Origin: Bacteroidota bacterium
GTDB lineage: Bacteria; Bacteroidota; Bacteroidia; Sphingobacteriales; Sphingobacteriaceae
Assembly: GCA_026224775.1 (NCBI GenBank)
Contig: JAMFRP010000051.1
Location: forward strand, 1 to 64,000
Direction: 5' to 3'
DNA length: 64,000 bases
This document shows positions 54,790 through 63,492 of the stretch, piece by piece. Made by a program: the position numbers and the translations under genes. Position 1 is the stretch's first letter. Each line of letters begins with the position of its first letter. The notes beneath the pieces are model-generated. The model was not told where the DNA came from. It saw only the letters and a program-made list of their open reading frames with translations, and made no database searches.

Positions 54790-57645
54790 ATGGATATCAG
54801 AAAAGAATTAGAAAAACGCATTCTCGTAATTGACGGGGCAATGGGTACCATGATACAACGGTATCAGTTGACGGAAGCGGATTTTCGTGGGGAAAGATTT
54901 CGTGATCATTTATCTGATCTGCAGGGAAATAATGACTTGCTGAATATTACACGGCCCGATATTATAAAAGAAATACACGCCGAGTATTTAGATGCCGGCG
55001 CAGATATTATTGAAACCAATACCTTCAGCACGCAAATAATTTCACTGGCTGATTATCACCTGGAAGAACTGGCTTATGAGCTAAGTTATGAAGGTGCGCG
55101 TATAGCAAAAGAGGTTGCCGATGAATTCACCAAAAAAGACCCAACAAAACCACGTTTTGTAGCCGGTGCTGTTGGGCCTACAAACCGTACCGCATCTTTA
55201 TCACCAGATGTTAATGACCCGGGTTATCGGGCTGTTACTTTTGATGATCTGGCAGAAGCTTATTACGACCAGGTTCGTGGTTTGGTTGATGGTGGTTCGG
55301 ATTTGCTTTTGGTGGAAACTATTTTTGATACGCTGAATGCCAAAGCGGCACTATTCGCCATAAATAGGTATGCTGAAGAATCAGGCAAGCATTTGCCGAT
55401 CATGATTTCGGGTACGATTACGGATGCTTCGGGGCGTACTTTATCGGGGCAAACGGTTGAAGCGTTTTGGAACTCTATCCGCCATGCCAACTTACTATCT
55501 GTTGGATTGAATTGCGCTTTAGGTGCAAGAGAGATGCGTCCGCACTTAGAGGAACTTTCAAATATTGCTAATGTATTTACCTCGGCCTATCCAAATGCGG
55601 GTTTGCCTAATGAATTTGGTCAGTACGATGAAACCGCGCATGAAACTGCTCACCAGGTAGATGATTTTATGCAAGCCGGTTTGGTGAATATCGTTGGTGG
55701 CTGTTGCGGTACTACACCCGAGCACATCAAATGTATTGCCGACAAAGCAGCCCAATATCCCGCAAGGTTAATACCCGAGATACAACCTAATATGCGCTTA
55801 AGCGGATTGGAAGCGGTAACGCTTACACCCGAAAGCGTGTTTATGAACGTAGGTGAACGAACCAATATTACCGGTTCGCCAAAGTTTTCTAAATTGATTT
55901 TGGGCGAGGATTATGAGGCCGCCCTTGCCGTTGCTTTGCAACAGGTAGAAGGCGGGGCGCAGGTGATCGACATCAACATGGATGAGGGGATGATCGATTC
56001 AGAAGCGGTGATGGTGAAATTCCTGAACCTGGTAGCTTCTGAACCTGACATTGCCAAACTGCCCATCATGGTGGATTCATCTAAATGGACGGTTATTGAG
56101 GCCGGGTTAAAATGTTTACAGGGCAAAGGCATCGTTAACTCTATCTCGCTAAAGGAAGGCGAAGATAAATTTAAGGAATATGCCCGCAAAATATTAAGCT
56201 ATGGAGCTGCCACGGTAGTAATGGCTTTTGATGAAGTTGGTCAGGCTGATTCATTGGAAAGACGTAAAGAGATCTGTCAACGCTCTTATGATATATTGGT
56301 TAATGAAGTTGGCTTCCCTCCGCAGGATATCATCTTCGACCCAAACATATTAACCGTAGCCACCGGTTTAGAAGAACACAACAACTACGCGGTTGATTTT
56401 ATTGATGCCACCCGTTGGATAAAAGAAAACCTGCCATATGCTAAAGTAAGCGGTGGGGTAAGTAATATTTCCTTCTCGTTTCGCGGTAATAACGTGGTGC
56501 GTGAGGCTATGCACTCCGCATTTTTGTACCATGCTATTAAAGCGGGTATGGATATGGGTATTGTGAATGCGGGTATGCTTGAAGTTTACCAGGAAATACC
56601 GAAAGACTTATTAGAACTTGTTGAAGATGTACTATTAAACCGTCGCCCGGATGCTACCGAGCGTTTGGTTGAATTTGCTGATAACATCAAAAGTAAAGGC
56701 AAAGTAATAGTACGTGACGAAGAATGGCGTAAAGATCCGGTAGAAAAACGTTTATCGCACGCACTGGTAAAGGGTATTATTGAGTACCTGGATGATGATG
56801 TTGAAGAAGCACGTCAAAAATATGCCCGTCCGCTGGAGGTGATTGAAGGCCCGCTGATGGATGGTATGAACATCGTTGGTGACTTGTTTGGCTCGGGTAA
56901 AATGTTCCTGCCGCAAGTGGTAAAATCAGCCCGTGTGATGAAAAAGGCGGTGGCCTATCTGTTGCCATTTATCGAACTGGAAAAACAACGTGTTTTAGCT
57001 TCAGGTGAAAATACCGCTGCAGATTCCCGTTCCAATGCCGGTAAAATTTTAATGGCGACAGTTAAGGGTGATGTACACGATATTGGTAAAAATATTGTAG
57101 GTGTAGTTTTAGCCTGTAATAATTTTGAGGTGATTGATTTGGGGGTGATGGTACCCGCCCAACGAATTATTGAGGAAGCCATTAAACAAGAAGTTGATAT
57201 CATCGGACTTAGTGGATTAATCACTCCCTCCTTAGATGAGATGGTGCACTTCGCCAAGGAGATGGAGCGTCAAAACTTTACTATTCCGTTGATCATCGGC
57301 GGAGCAACAACCTCCCGCATCCATGCGGCCGTAAAGGTGGCGCCAAATTATTCAGGTCCTGCTATACATGTGCTGGATGCATCGCGCAGCGTAACAGTTT
57401 GCAGTAGTTTAATGAGCGAAACAGGCAGAGATGAGTATATACAAGGTATAAAAGATGAATACGCGAAAGCCCGAGAGGCGCATCTGAATAAAAAATCGGA
57501 TAAACGTTTTGTCAGTATCGATCAGGCTCGTGCTTCAAAATGTCAGATCAACCTTAACGGTATGGTGCCGCCTAAACCAACTTTTACGGGTACAAAGGTT
57601 TTTGAGGCCTATCCGTTGGAAGAATTAATATCTTATATCGACTAG
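54790..57645 (+). CDS. metH: Cobalamin-dependent methionine synthase, first 951 residues
   Basis: Transfers methyl from methyl-tetrahydrofolate via B12 to homocysteine. Homocysteine/zinc module with Cys242, Cys305 and Cys306 (GLNCALG, GGCCGTTPEH). Pterin module (NVGERTNITGS, DINMDEGMIDSE, FDPNILTVATG). B12 cap and Rossmann modules with the base-off ligand His763 in DVHDIGKNI and GLSGLITPSLDEM. The frame stops at TAG (57643-57645) exactly where the family has Trp in IDWTPFF; the same frame continues open to 58482. As encoded, the protein lacks the SAM-dependent reactivation domain. Preceded by a SAM riboswitch and followed by metF. Confidence 0.93.
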   Translation: MDIRKELEKRILVIDGAMGTMIQRYQLTEADFRGERFRDHLSDLQGNNDLLNITRPDIIKEIHAEYLDAGADIIETNTFSTQIISLADYHLEELAYELSYEGARIAKEVADEFTKKDPTKPRFVAGAVGPTNRTASLSPDVNDPGYRAVTFDDLAEAYYDQVRGLVDGGSDLLLVETIFDTLNAKAALFAINRYAEESGKHLPIMISGTITDASGRTLSGQTVEAFWNSIRHANLLSVGLNCALGAREMRPHLEELSNIANVFTSAYPNAGLPNEFGQYDETAHETAHQVDDFMQAGLVNIVGGCCGTTPEHIKCIADKAAQYPARLIPEIQPNMRLSGLEAVTLTPESVFMNVGERTNITGSPKFSKLILGEDYEAALAVALQQVEGGAQVIDINMDEGMIDSEAVMVKFLNLVASEPDIAKLPIMVDSSKWTVIEAGLKCLQGKGIVNSISLKEGEDKFKEYARKILSYGAATVVMAFDEVGQADSLERRKEICQRSYDILVNEVGFPPQDIIFDPNILTVATGLEEHNNYAVDFIDATRWIKENLPYAKVSGGVSNISFSFRGNNVVREAMHSAFLYHAIKAGMDMGIVNAGMLEVYQEIPKDLLELVEDVLLNRRPDATERLVEFADNIKSKGKVIVRDEEWRKDPVEKRLSHALVKGIIEYLDDDVEEARQKYARPLEVIEGPLMDGMNIVGDLFGSGKMFLPQVVKSARVMKKAVAYLLPFIELEKQRVLASGENTAADSRSNAGKILMATVKGDVHDIGKNIVGVVLACNNFEVIDLGVMVPAQRIIEEAIKQEVDIIGLSGLITPSLDEMVHFAKEMERQNFTIPLIIGGATTSRIHAAVKVAPNYSGPAIHVLDASRSVTVCSSLMSETGRDEYIQGIKDEYAKAREAHLNKKSDKRFVSIDQARASKCQINLNGMVPPKPTFTGTKVFEAYPLEELISYID

Positions 57646-58482
57646 ACGCCATTTTTCCATACCTGGGAATTGCGCGGTAGTTTTCCCAAAATATTTGATG
57701 ATAAATTTGTAGGAGTTGAGGCTAAGAAACTATACGATGATGCGCAACAGCTATTAAAAAGAATTGTAGATGAAAAGCTATTACAGGCAAATGGTGTAAT
57801 TGGTTTTTGGCCTGCTAACAGCGTTGGTGATGATATAGAATTGTATACCGATGATACCCGTACGCAAGTATTAGCTACCATATATACGCTCCGCCAGCAA
57901 TCCGAAAAAGTTAAAGGCGAGCCGTATTACGCGTTAGCAGATTTTATCGCGCCAAAAGATAGCGGTGTACCTGATTACTGGGGTGGCTTTGCCGTAACTA
58001 CCGGTATAGGTTGTGATGAGTTAGTGGCCGAATTTGAAAGAGATTACGATGATTATAATAGCATCATGGCCAAAGCACTTGCCGACCGTTTTGCGGAGGC
58101 TTTTGCAGAGAAGATGCACGAGCTTGTCCGCAAGGATTACTGGGGTTATGCGAAAACGGAGCAACTGGATACAATTGAATTGATCAAAGAAGAATACCAG
58201 GGTATCCGCCCGGCACCGGGTTATCCTGCCTGTCCGGATCATACGGAAAAAACAACTTTGTTTGAGTTGTTGAAGGCTGAAGATAATGCACACATGCATT
58301 TAACTGAAAGCTTAGCCATGACACCGGCTGCTTCGGTAAGTGGGTTCTACTTTGCGCATCCACAATCCAGATACTTTGGTTTGGGTAAGATTGGTAAGGA
58401 TCAGGTGGAAGATTATGCGAAAAGGAAAAAGATGGATTTGGAAACTGTAGAGCGGTGGTTGGGGCCGAACCTAAATTATTAA
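57646..58482 (+). pseudogene. MetH reactivation (SAM-binding) domain, cut off by an amber codon
   Basis: In frame with metH after the TAG. TPFFHTWELRGSFPKIF, GFWPANSVGDDIELY, YALADFIAPK, the SAM motif RPAPGYPACPDHTEK and ASVSGFYFAHPQSRY are all intact, and total length (1230 codons) equals that of a normal MetH. The domain docks on B12 to remethylate oxidised cobalamin. No good start is obvious near the break; a TTG at 57670 would lose the first eight residues. Could be made by readthrough or restart, or be non-functional. Confidence 0.85.
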
Positions 58483-58494
58483 AATGAAAAAATA

Positions 58495-58582
58495 ACCGTC
58501 ATTGCGAGGTACGAAGCAATCTCTATACTTTACAGAGCGGATTTGCTTATGTAGAGATTGCTTCGTACCTCGCAATGACGGT
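58495..58582. repeat. Dispersed palindromic repeat, family B
   Basis: Perfect 30-bp arms (58495-58524 and 58553-58582) beginning accgtcattgcgaggtacg, with a 28-base middle. A half copy lies at 23678-23707. Sits between metH and metF and would form a strong hairpin in a shared transcript. Confidence 0.9.
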
Positions 58583-58612
58583 AAAAATATAGAGTTTATA
58601 TATCAACGCTAA

Positions 58613-59572
58613 ATGAAAATCACCGAACACATCAAAAACGCCAACGGCAAAACCTTATTCTCTTTTGAATTGATCCCGCCACTAAAGGGCCATAGCATAC
58701 AGGGGATTTATGATGCTATTGATCCATTAATGGAGTTTAAACCGCCATTTATTGATGTAACATCGTTGCGTGAAGACTTTATCTATAAAGAACACCCTAA
58801 CGGATTGCTCGAGAAATTGAGCTACCGCAAACGCCCTGGTACTATTGCCATTTGCGCCGCCATCATGAATAAATATAAGGTAGATACCGTTCCCCATTTG
58901 TTGTGTGGTGGTTTTACCAAGGATGAAACCGAGAATGGCTTGGTTGATCTTCAGTTTTTAGGTATCGAGAATGTACTGGTTTTACGTGGTGATGCCCGTC
59001 GTGGTGATGCTTCGTTTGTGCCAACGCCTAATGGCCACAATTATGCTACCGACCTGTTACAGCAGGTGGTAAATATGAATAATGGTGTTTACCTGCATGA
59101 GCAGCATAGCGATGAAAACCTGAGAACTGATTTCTGCATAGGTATAGCCGGATATCCTGAAAAGCATTTCGAAGCGCCAAATCTTAAAACCGACTTTAAA
59201 TACCTGAAACAAAAGGTTGATATGGGGGCGAATTTCATCGTGACCCAGATGTTCTTCGATAATCAGAAATATTTTGATTTTGTAAATAATTGTAGGGCCA
59301 ATGGTATTAATGTGCCGATTATCCCGGGCTTAAAACCCATCACAGGCTCAAAGCAATTAACGGGTCTGGCTAAAACTTTCCATATAGATATGCCGGAAGA
59401 TTTGAGCGACGCGGTGCACGCTTGTAAAACCGAAAAGGATGTTAAAGATGTGGGTATTGAATGGATGATAAATCAATGTAAAGAACTAATGGCTTTTGGT
59501 GTACCCGTGCTTCACTTTTACACCATGAGTAATGCTGGGCCGACTAAACGGATAGCTGAGGCGATATTTTAG
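58613..59572 (+). CDS. metF: 5,10-methylenetetrahydrofolate reductase
   Basis: Makes the 5-methyl-THF used by MetH. 319 residues, FAD TIM barrel: FSFELIPPLKG, IDVTSLREDF, VPHLLCGGFTKDE, NVLVLRGDARRGD and GANFIVTQMFFDN. Follows metH across the family-B palindrome and completes the methionine module. Confidence 0.97.
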   Translation: MKITEHIKNANGKTLFSFELIPPLKGHSIQGIYDAIDPLMEFKPPFIDVTSLREDFIYKEHPNGLLEKLSYRKRPGTIAICAAIMNKYKVDTVPHLLCGGFTKDETENGLVDLQFLGIENVLVLRGDARRGDASFVPTPNGHNYATDLLQQVVNMNNGVYLHEQHSDENLRTDFCIGIAGYPEKHFEAPNLKTDFKYLKQKVDMGANFIVTQMFFDNQKYFDFVNNCRANGINVPIIPGLKPITGSKQLTGLAKTFHIDMPEDLSDAVHACKTEKDVKDVGIEWMINQCKELMAFGVPVLHFYTMSNAGPTKRIAEAIF

Positions 59573-59789
59573 CCGATTCTTAAGGATAAAGATTTGTTGC
59601 ATGACACCCCTTTTTTTGATGTCTTTTTAACCTTCCGGGTACCACCGCACCACAGGTTGTTATCCATCAGCAACTAAATAATTGGATATTCTATATATTA
59701 AAAACTTATTTTTGGATATTTATCAAAATAACAAAGCCTTCCGGTTTTACTGAGAGGGGGCTATTTTAGATACATATTATTATAAGCTT

Positions 59790-60716
59790 ATGAATCTGGA
59801 TTCGCAAAATGTAACAGACTACACCAATAACAATACCATATTTATGGTTTGGAGTTTTAAGGACAACCTGGAGGTAAGGGATGTTTTTAACAGGCTTTGC
59901 AAATTGGTTATCAACCTCAATAATTCGGCGAATGTCCGTTTCCCGGTTTCCAGGGCAAGCTGTGTAATGGGGATTGGGCATGATGCCTGGCTTAAGCTGA
60001 AGCTTCCTGTTCCGTTACCTAAAGAACTGGCGGATTTTGCTCCCATTGCTGGTGCAAAACACACCGCGGTATCCACCAAGGGAGATTTGCATTTTCATAT
60101 CAGGGCAGATACCACCAGTATATGCTATGATATGGCAGAGGCTATATCTGATGTTTTAAACCCGGTGGCTATCAGCACAGAAGAGATTCATGGATTCAGG
60201 TATTGGGATAGCCGTTCCATTTTAGGTTTTGTTGATGGTACTGAAAACCCTCAAGGACAGGATAGAGAACTATTTAGTATGATAGGCGATGACGATGCAG
60301 TTTATAAAGGTGGAAGTTATCTTTTTACGCAGAAATACATACATAATTTATCAGCGTGGAAAGACCTTACTATTGAAGATCAGGAAAAAGTAATTGGAAG
60401 GTACAAAGCAAATGATATAGAAATGGCGGATGAGGTAAAACCTTCTAACTCGCACATAGCTTTGGCCAATGTTGGCGACGACTTTAAAATTGTTCGTGAT
60501 AATATGCCGTTCGGTAATATGTCTACCAATGAAATGGGGACTTATTTTATAGCTTATGCAAGCACATTTACTACGGTACAAAAAATGTTGAATAATATGT
60601 TTGTTGGTTCACCTGAAGGAAATTATGACCGGATATTAGATTTCAGCACAGCTAAAACCGGTACATTATTTTTTGTGCCGACATTTAATATGATAGATGA
60701 CCTGTCATCGGACTAA
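59790..60716 (+). CDS. Dyp-type haem peroxidase
   Basis: 308 residues. The GxxDG motif with the distal Asp (ILGFVDGTENPQG), the proximal haem His in SNSHIALANV and the distal Arg in FKIVRDNMPFG are all present. No signal peptide, so cytosolic, of the YfeX-like class. It oxidises organic compounds with peroxide; the physiological substrate is unknown. Stands alone. Confidence 0.93.
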   Translation: MNLDSQNVTDYTNNNTIFMVWSFKDNLEVRDVFNRLCKLVINLNNSANVRFPVSRASCVMGIGHDAWLKLKLPVPLPKELADFAPIAGAKHTAVSTKGDLHFHIRADTTSICYDMAEAISDVLNPVAISTEEIHGFRYWDSRSILGFVDGTENPQGQDRELFSMIGDDDAVYKGGSYLFTQKYIHNLSAWKDLTIEDQEKVIGRYKANDIEMADEVKPSNSHIALANVGDDFKIVRDNMPFGNMSTNEMGTYFIAYASTFTTVQKMLNNMFVGSPEGNYDRILDFSTAKTGTLFFVPTFNMIDDLSSD

Positions 60717-60729
60717 ATGTTCAATTGCG

Positions 60730-61218
60730 CTATTGCATTATATGGCGTATTTCTAACACGTTGCCTTCCGGATCCTTAAAAAAGATTCCGTGAACAGTGG
60801 CTTTATTCTTATCGTCAACCACTTGCGGAAATGCTACACCTTTAGCCTTGAGTAAAGTATAGGTTTTGTAAAAATCATCTACGTTAAAAACCAGGTGCCG
60901 CCAGCCCTGGGCTAGCATGTGATCGTCTTCCGACAGATCCTGCGATGGCTGCCTGTGCGACCCTTTCACCTGTAACATATCAATATAAAATCCGCCTAAA
61001 TCTATCCTTGCTGCCTTAATATCGCCCGAGCCTGATCTGCTTACCAGTTTTAAATCAAGTATATGGGTATACCAGTAAACCATACTGTCAATATTATTTA
61101 CGGATAAGGTCATGTGATGAACTTTTAAGCCCAGATCATTGGTTTGCGCACTTGACTTATTATAGAAGCAAAGAACAATAATTGTATTGATGAAAAGGAT
61201 TTTTGATAATTTAATCAT
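60730..61218 (-). CDS. Exported VOC (glyoxalase/bleomycin resistance) family protein
   Basis: 162 residues with a signal peptide (ending SSAQ) and one VOC fold: HHMTLSVNNIDSMVYWYTHIL, GDIKAARIDLGGFYIDML, HLVFNVDDFYKTY and FKDPEGNVLEIRHI. His and Glu at the usual metal positions are present. An exported VOC protein is somewhat unusual. Substrate unknown; convergent with the peroxidase. Confidence 0.87.
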   Translation of the reverse strand: MIKLSKILFINTIIVLCFYNKSSAQTNDLGLKVHHMTLSVNNIDSMVYWYTHILDLKLVSRSGSGDIKAARIDLGGFYIDMLQVKGSHRQPSQDLSEDDHMLAQGWRHLVFNVDDFYKTYTLLKAKGVAFPQVVDDKNKATVHGIFFKDPEGNVLEIRHIMQ

Positions 61219-61451
61219 ACTAAGGTTTGTTTTCTTGATAGCTATTTATTTGATTCCTGATATTATCCATTCGTATAACGATACCATGTTTAGAAAGGTA
61301 TAACAGCTGTCTGAAGTTTAGATTCTATCTTCACCCAGCGAATATGCCCAATTCCCATTGCATTTAAAAATACTTTGAGTGGCTTGTAGTGGCTGCATCC
61401 AACACGCGACAGAAACTCTATAAAATTCAATTTAAATTAACACTATATTAT

Positions 61452-61466
61452 CTATAGGAATTATAG
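61452..61466. promoter_or_regulatory. Palindrome and promoter of the sulfur operon
   Basis: CTATA-GGAAT-TATAG, a perfect dyad, placed at the -33 region of a candidate promoter whose -7 box is TATATTTA (61477-61484). A repressor or activator site is likely; AT-rich dyads of this kind suit an Rrf2-type regulator, but that is a guess. Confidence 0.45.
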
Positions 61467-61506
61467 TATTTTTATATATATTTACAATACCTTAAAAATT
61501 AATGCA

Positions 61507-61599
61507 ATGAATACTTCTTTTACTCAAAAAAGAGGATCTTTTACTACTTACCCAACAGCACTTTTTCAAAGTGAATGTTTTTATTGTTGTTGTAAATAA
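61507..61599 (+). CDS. Cys-rich leader peptide
   Basis: 30 codons, hydrophilic, ending SECFYCCCK: four Cys in the last seven residues, with three TGT codons in a row right before Lys-stop. It lies 23 bases after a candidate -7 box and 110 bases before a sulfate-exporter-type gene. The layout is that of an amino-acid-sensing leader peptide, here for cysteine. ttgtt at the Cys codons can pair with aacaa just after the stop (61587-61591 with 61598-61602). A weak hairpin ggcat/atgcc plus T-rich stretch (61634-61667) could be the attenuator. Confidence 0.65.
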   Translation: MNTSFTQKRGSFTTYPTALFQSECFYCCCK

Positions 61600-61709
61600 C
61601 AAGGCTGCTGATATTTCTCCGGCTTCTTTAAATGGCATTTATGAATATGCCTGTCAATTTTTCTTTTTAGCAATCAACCTTACATAATTAATAAAACAAA
61701 AAACTCATT

Positions 61710-63101
61710 ATGGCAACAAACACTACTGAAACAACAGGTGTAAAACCGTCAGGCTGGCAGGAATTCTGGTCGAAGGAAGACTGGTGGGCGGTTTGGCTTG
61801 GGCTGGGCATTGTGGCGCTGGCCTATATCTTTTATCTTGCGGGCTCCAGCATCTCCTGGATCGCGGTAGCTCCGGGCAAATGGTCAACCCTGTCACAACT
61901 TGGCGCGCAACTTTCAAAGAATGGTATTAAGTACCTCGCTTTGCTCGCCGCTTTCCTGGTCCTATTCACCATCGTAATCTCCTTTATCGGGCAAAAGCCA
62001 AAGGCATTTATCCCCTCTTTCATTTTTATCTTTATTGTTTCAACAATCATTTACTTCGTAGGTGCCTGGGATCAGGCCAATCGCTATAACCTGGAACCTC
62101 CATTGGTGGCGCTCCTGCTCGGGCTGATCATTTCTAATGTAATCGGATTACCCCGCTGGCTCGATGCCGGTTTCCGGGTAGAGTTTTATATCAAATTGGG
62201 TATAGTGCTGTTGGGGGCTACTTTACCATTCACATTAATTATCTGGGCTGGGCCTGTAGCTATTTTACAGGCTTCCATTGTTTCGCTGGTTACCTTTTTT
62301 GTTATTTTCCTTACCGCCCGAAAACTTGGGTTAGATCATCGCCTTGCGGCGGTATTAGGAGCCGGTGGCGCTGTGTGCGGCGTTTCCGCGTCGATCGCGG
62401 TTGCCGGGGCTGTAAGGGCTAAAAAGGAACATCCGCCAATTGCTATAAGCCTGGTGGTATTGTGGGCTATCGTTCTTATCTTCGTGTTGCCACTGGTTTG
62501 CCGCGCGCTTGGCTTACCTACTGGCGTAGCCGGTGCCTGGATCGGCACATCGGAATTTGCAGACGCTGCAGGCCTGGCTGCAGCCCAATCCTATGGTAAT
62601 TTAGCAGGCCATCATTTGGGTATTGCAGGCACAGCAGACCAGGCGCTTGCATCCTATACCCTGATCAAAGTTATCGGCCGGGATATTTGGATCGGTATCT
62701 GGTCGTTTGTATTGGCGCTTATTTCAGTTACCGTTTGGGAACGCAACGAAACCAACTCCAAAGTACAGGTAGGGCAGATCTGGTGGCGTTTCCCCAAATT
62801 TGTAATCGGGTTTCTTATCGCTTCCGTGGTTACCACACTGATCGTACATGGCAATACGCTAGCTGATTACAATAAATTGGTAAAACCCTCCCTTATCCTA
62901 CCCATCACGGCATTGCGGACCTGGGCATTCACCTTTAGTTTCTTAAGCATCGGACTTACAACAAGGTTCCGTGATCTGGCTAGTACAGGTTTTAAACCTT
63001 TTATCGCGTTTACTTTCGGGGTGGTGGTAAATGTAGCTTTGGGGTATGTCTTGTCGGTAGTTGTATTTGGTCATTACTGGTCATCTATTGTGACGCATTA
63101 A
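61710..63101 (+). CDS. YeiH/UPF0324 family putative sulfate exporter
   Basis: 463 residues with 10-11 transmembrane helices. The conserved core reads EPPLVALLLGLIISN, FYIKLGIVLLGATLPF, AAVLGAGGAVCGVSASIAV, GTSEFADAAGLAAA and FLSIGLTTRF. The family is annotated as putative sulfate or sulfur-compound export and tends to lie with sulfur genes; function is not firmly shown. Its N-terminus is longer than in E. coli YeiH, with an extra membrane part. Downstream of the Cys leader peptide and three bases before a Cys-motif small protein. Confidence 0.9.
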   Translation: MATNTTETTGVKPSGWQEFWSKEDWWAVWLGLGIVALAYIFYLAGSSISWIAVAPGKWSTLSQLGAQLSKNGIKYLALLAAFLVLFTIVISFIGQKPKAFIPSFIFIFIVSTIIYFVGAWDQANRYNLEPPLVALLLGLIISNVIGLPRWLDAGFRVEFYIKLGIVLLGATLPFTLIIWAGPVAILQASIVSLVTFFVIFLTARKLGLDHRLAAVLGAGGAVCGVSASIAVAGAVRAKKEHPPIAISLVVLWAIVLIFVLPLVCRALGLPTGVAGAWIGTSEFADAAGLAAAQSYGNLAGHHLGIAGTADQALASYTLIKVIGRDIWIGIWSFVLALISVTVWERNETNSKVQVGQIWWRFPKFVIGFLIASVVTTLIVHGNTLADYNKLVKPSLILPITALRTWAFTFSFLSIGLTTRFRDLASTGFKPFIAFTFGVVVNVALGYVLSVVVFGHYWSSIVTH

Positions 63102-63104
63102 CAG

Positions 63105-63353
63105 ATGAAGATTTTTAATTCAATCGCGTTGAGTAATTCCGGGCCGAGCTGCCAGAAATGTACATATTTCCAAAACGACCCGACCCTCATTGAAGCGGCT
63201 TATCCCGGACTCACGGTCATGAGTTCGGGGTTCGCCTCGGTGCGGGACCGGGACGGCTTGTGCAGTTATAATCAGATTTATCTTTCCGCACGGGACAGTT
63301 GTCCGCACTTTGCTCAGCACGGGGTTGAGGTTAGTAAGGATGAGGTAGGATGA
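63105..63353 (+). CDS. Small four-Cys protein linked to the YeiH gene
   Basis: 82 residues, cytosolic. Cys pattern CQKCTYFQNDP ... GLCSYNQIY ... DSCPHF (CxxC, later C and C), fit for one zinc ion or Fe-S cluster. Three bases after the transporter stop, so translationally coupled. No function known; perhaps a redox or sulfur-carrier partner. Confidence 0.75.
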   Translation: MKIFNSIALSNSGPSCQKCTYFQNDPTLIEAAYPGLTVMSSGFASVRDRDGLCSYNQIYLSARDSCPHFAQHGVEVSKDEVG

Positions 63354-63492
63354 GCTAACGTTGCGCTAATGTCGCTCGTATATTTTACTCACCCGGTCTT
63401 TGCTTCGCTCGACCACCCTCTCTTTTGCGAGCAAAAAAGGATTGAAAGATATTTTCCCTTAACTTATGTAGGCCAACCCGATATGGAGGGAT

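Noticed and set aside
59573..59789. Regulatory RNA between metF and the peroxidase gene
   Set aside because: No recognised riboswitch pieces or stable hairpin with a T run; plain AT-rich spacer.
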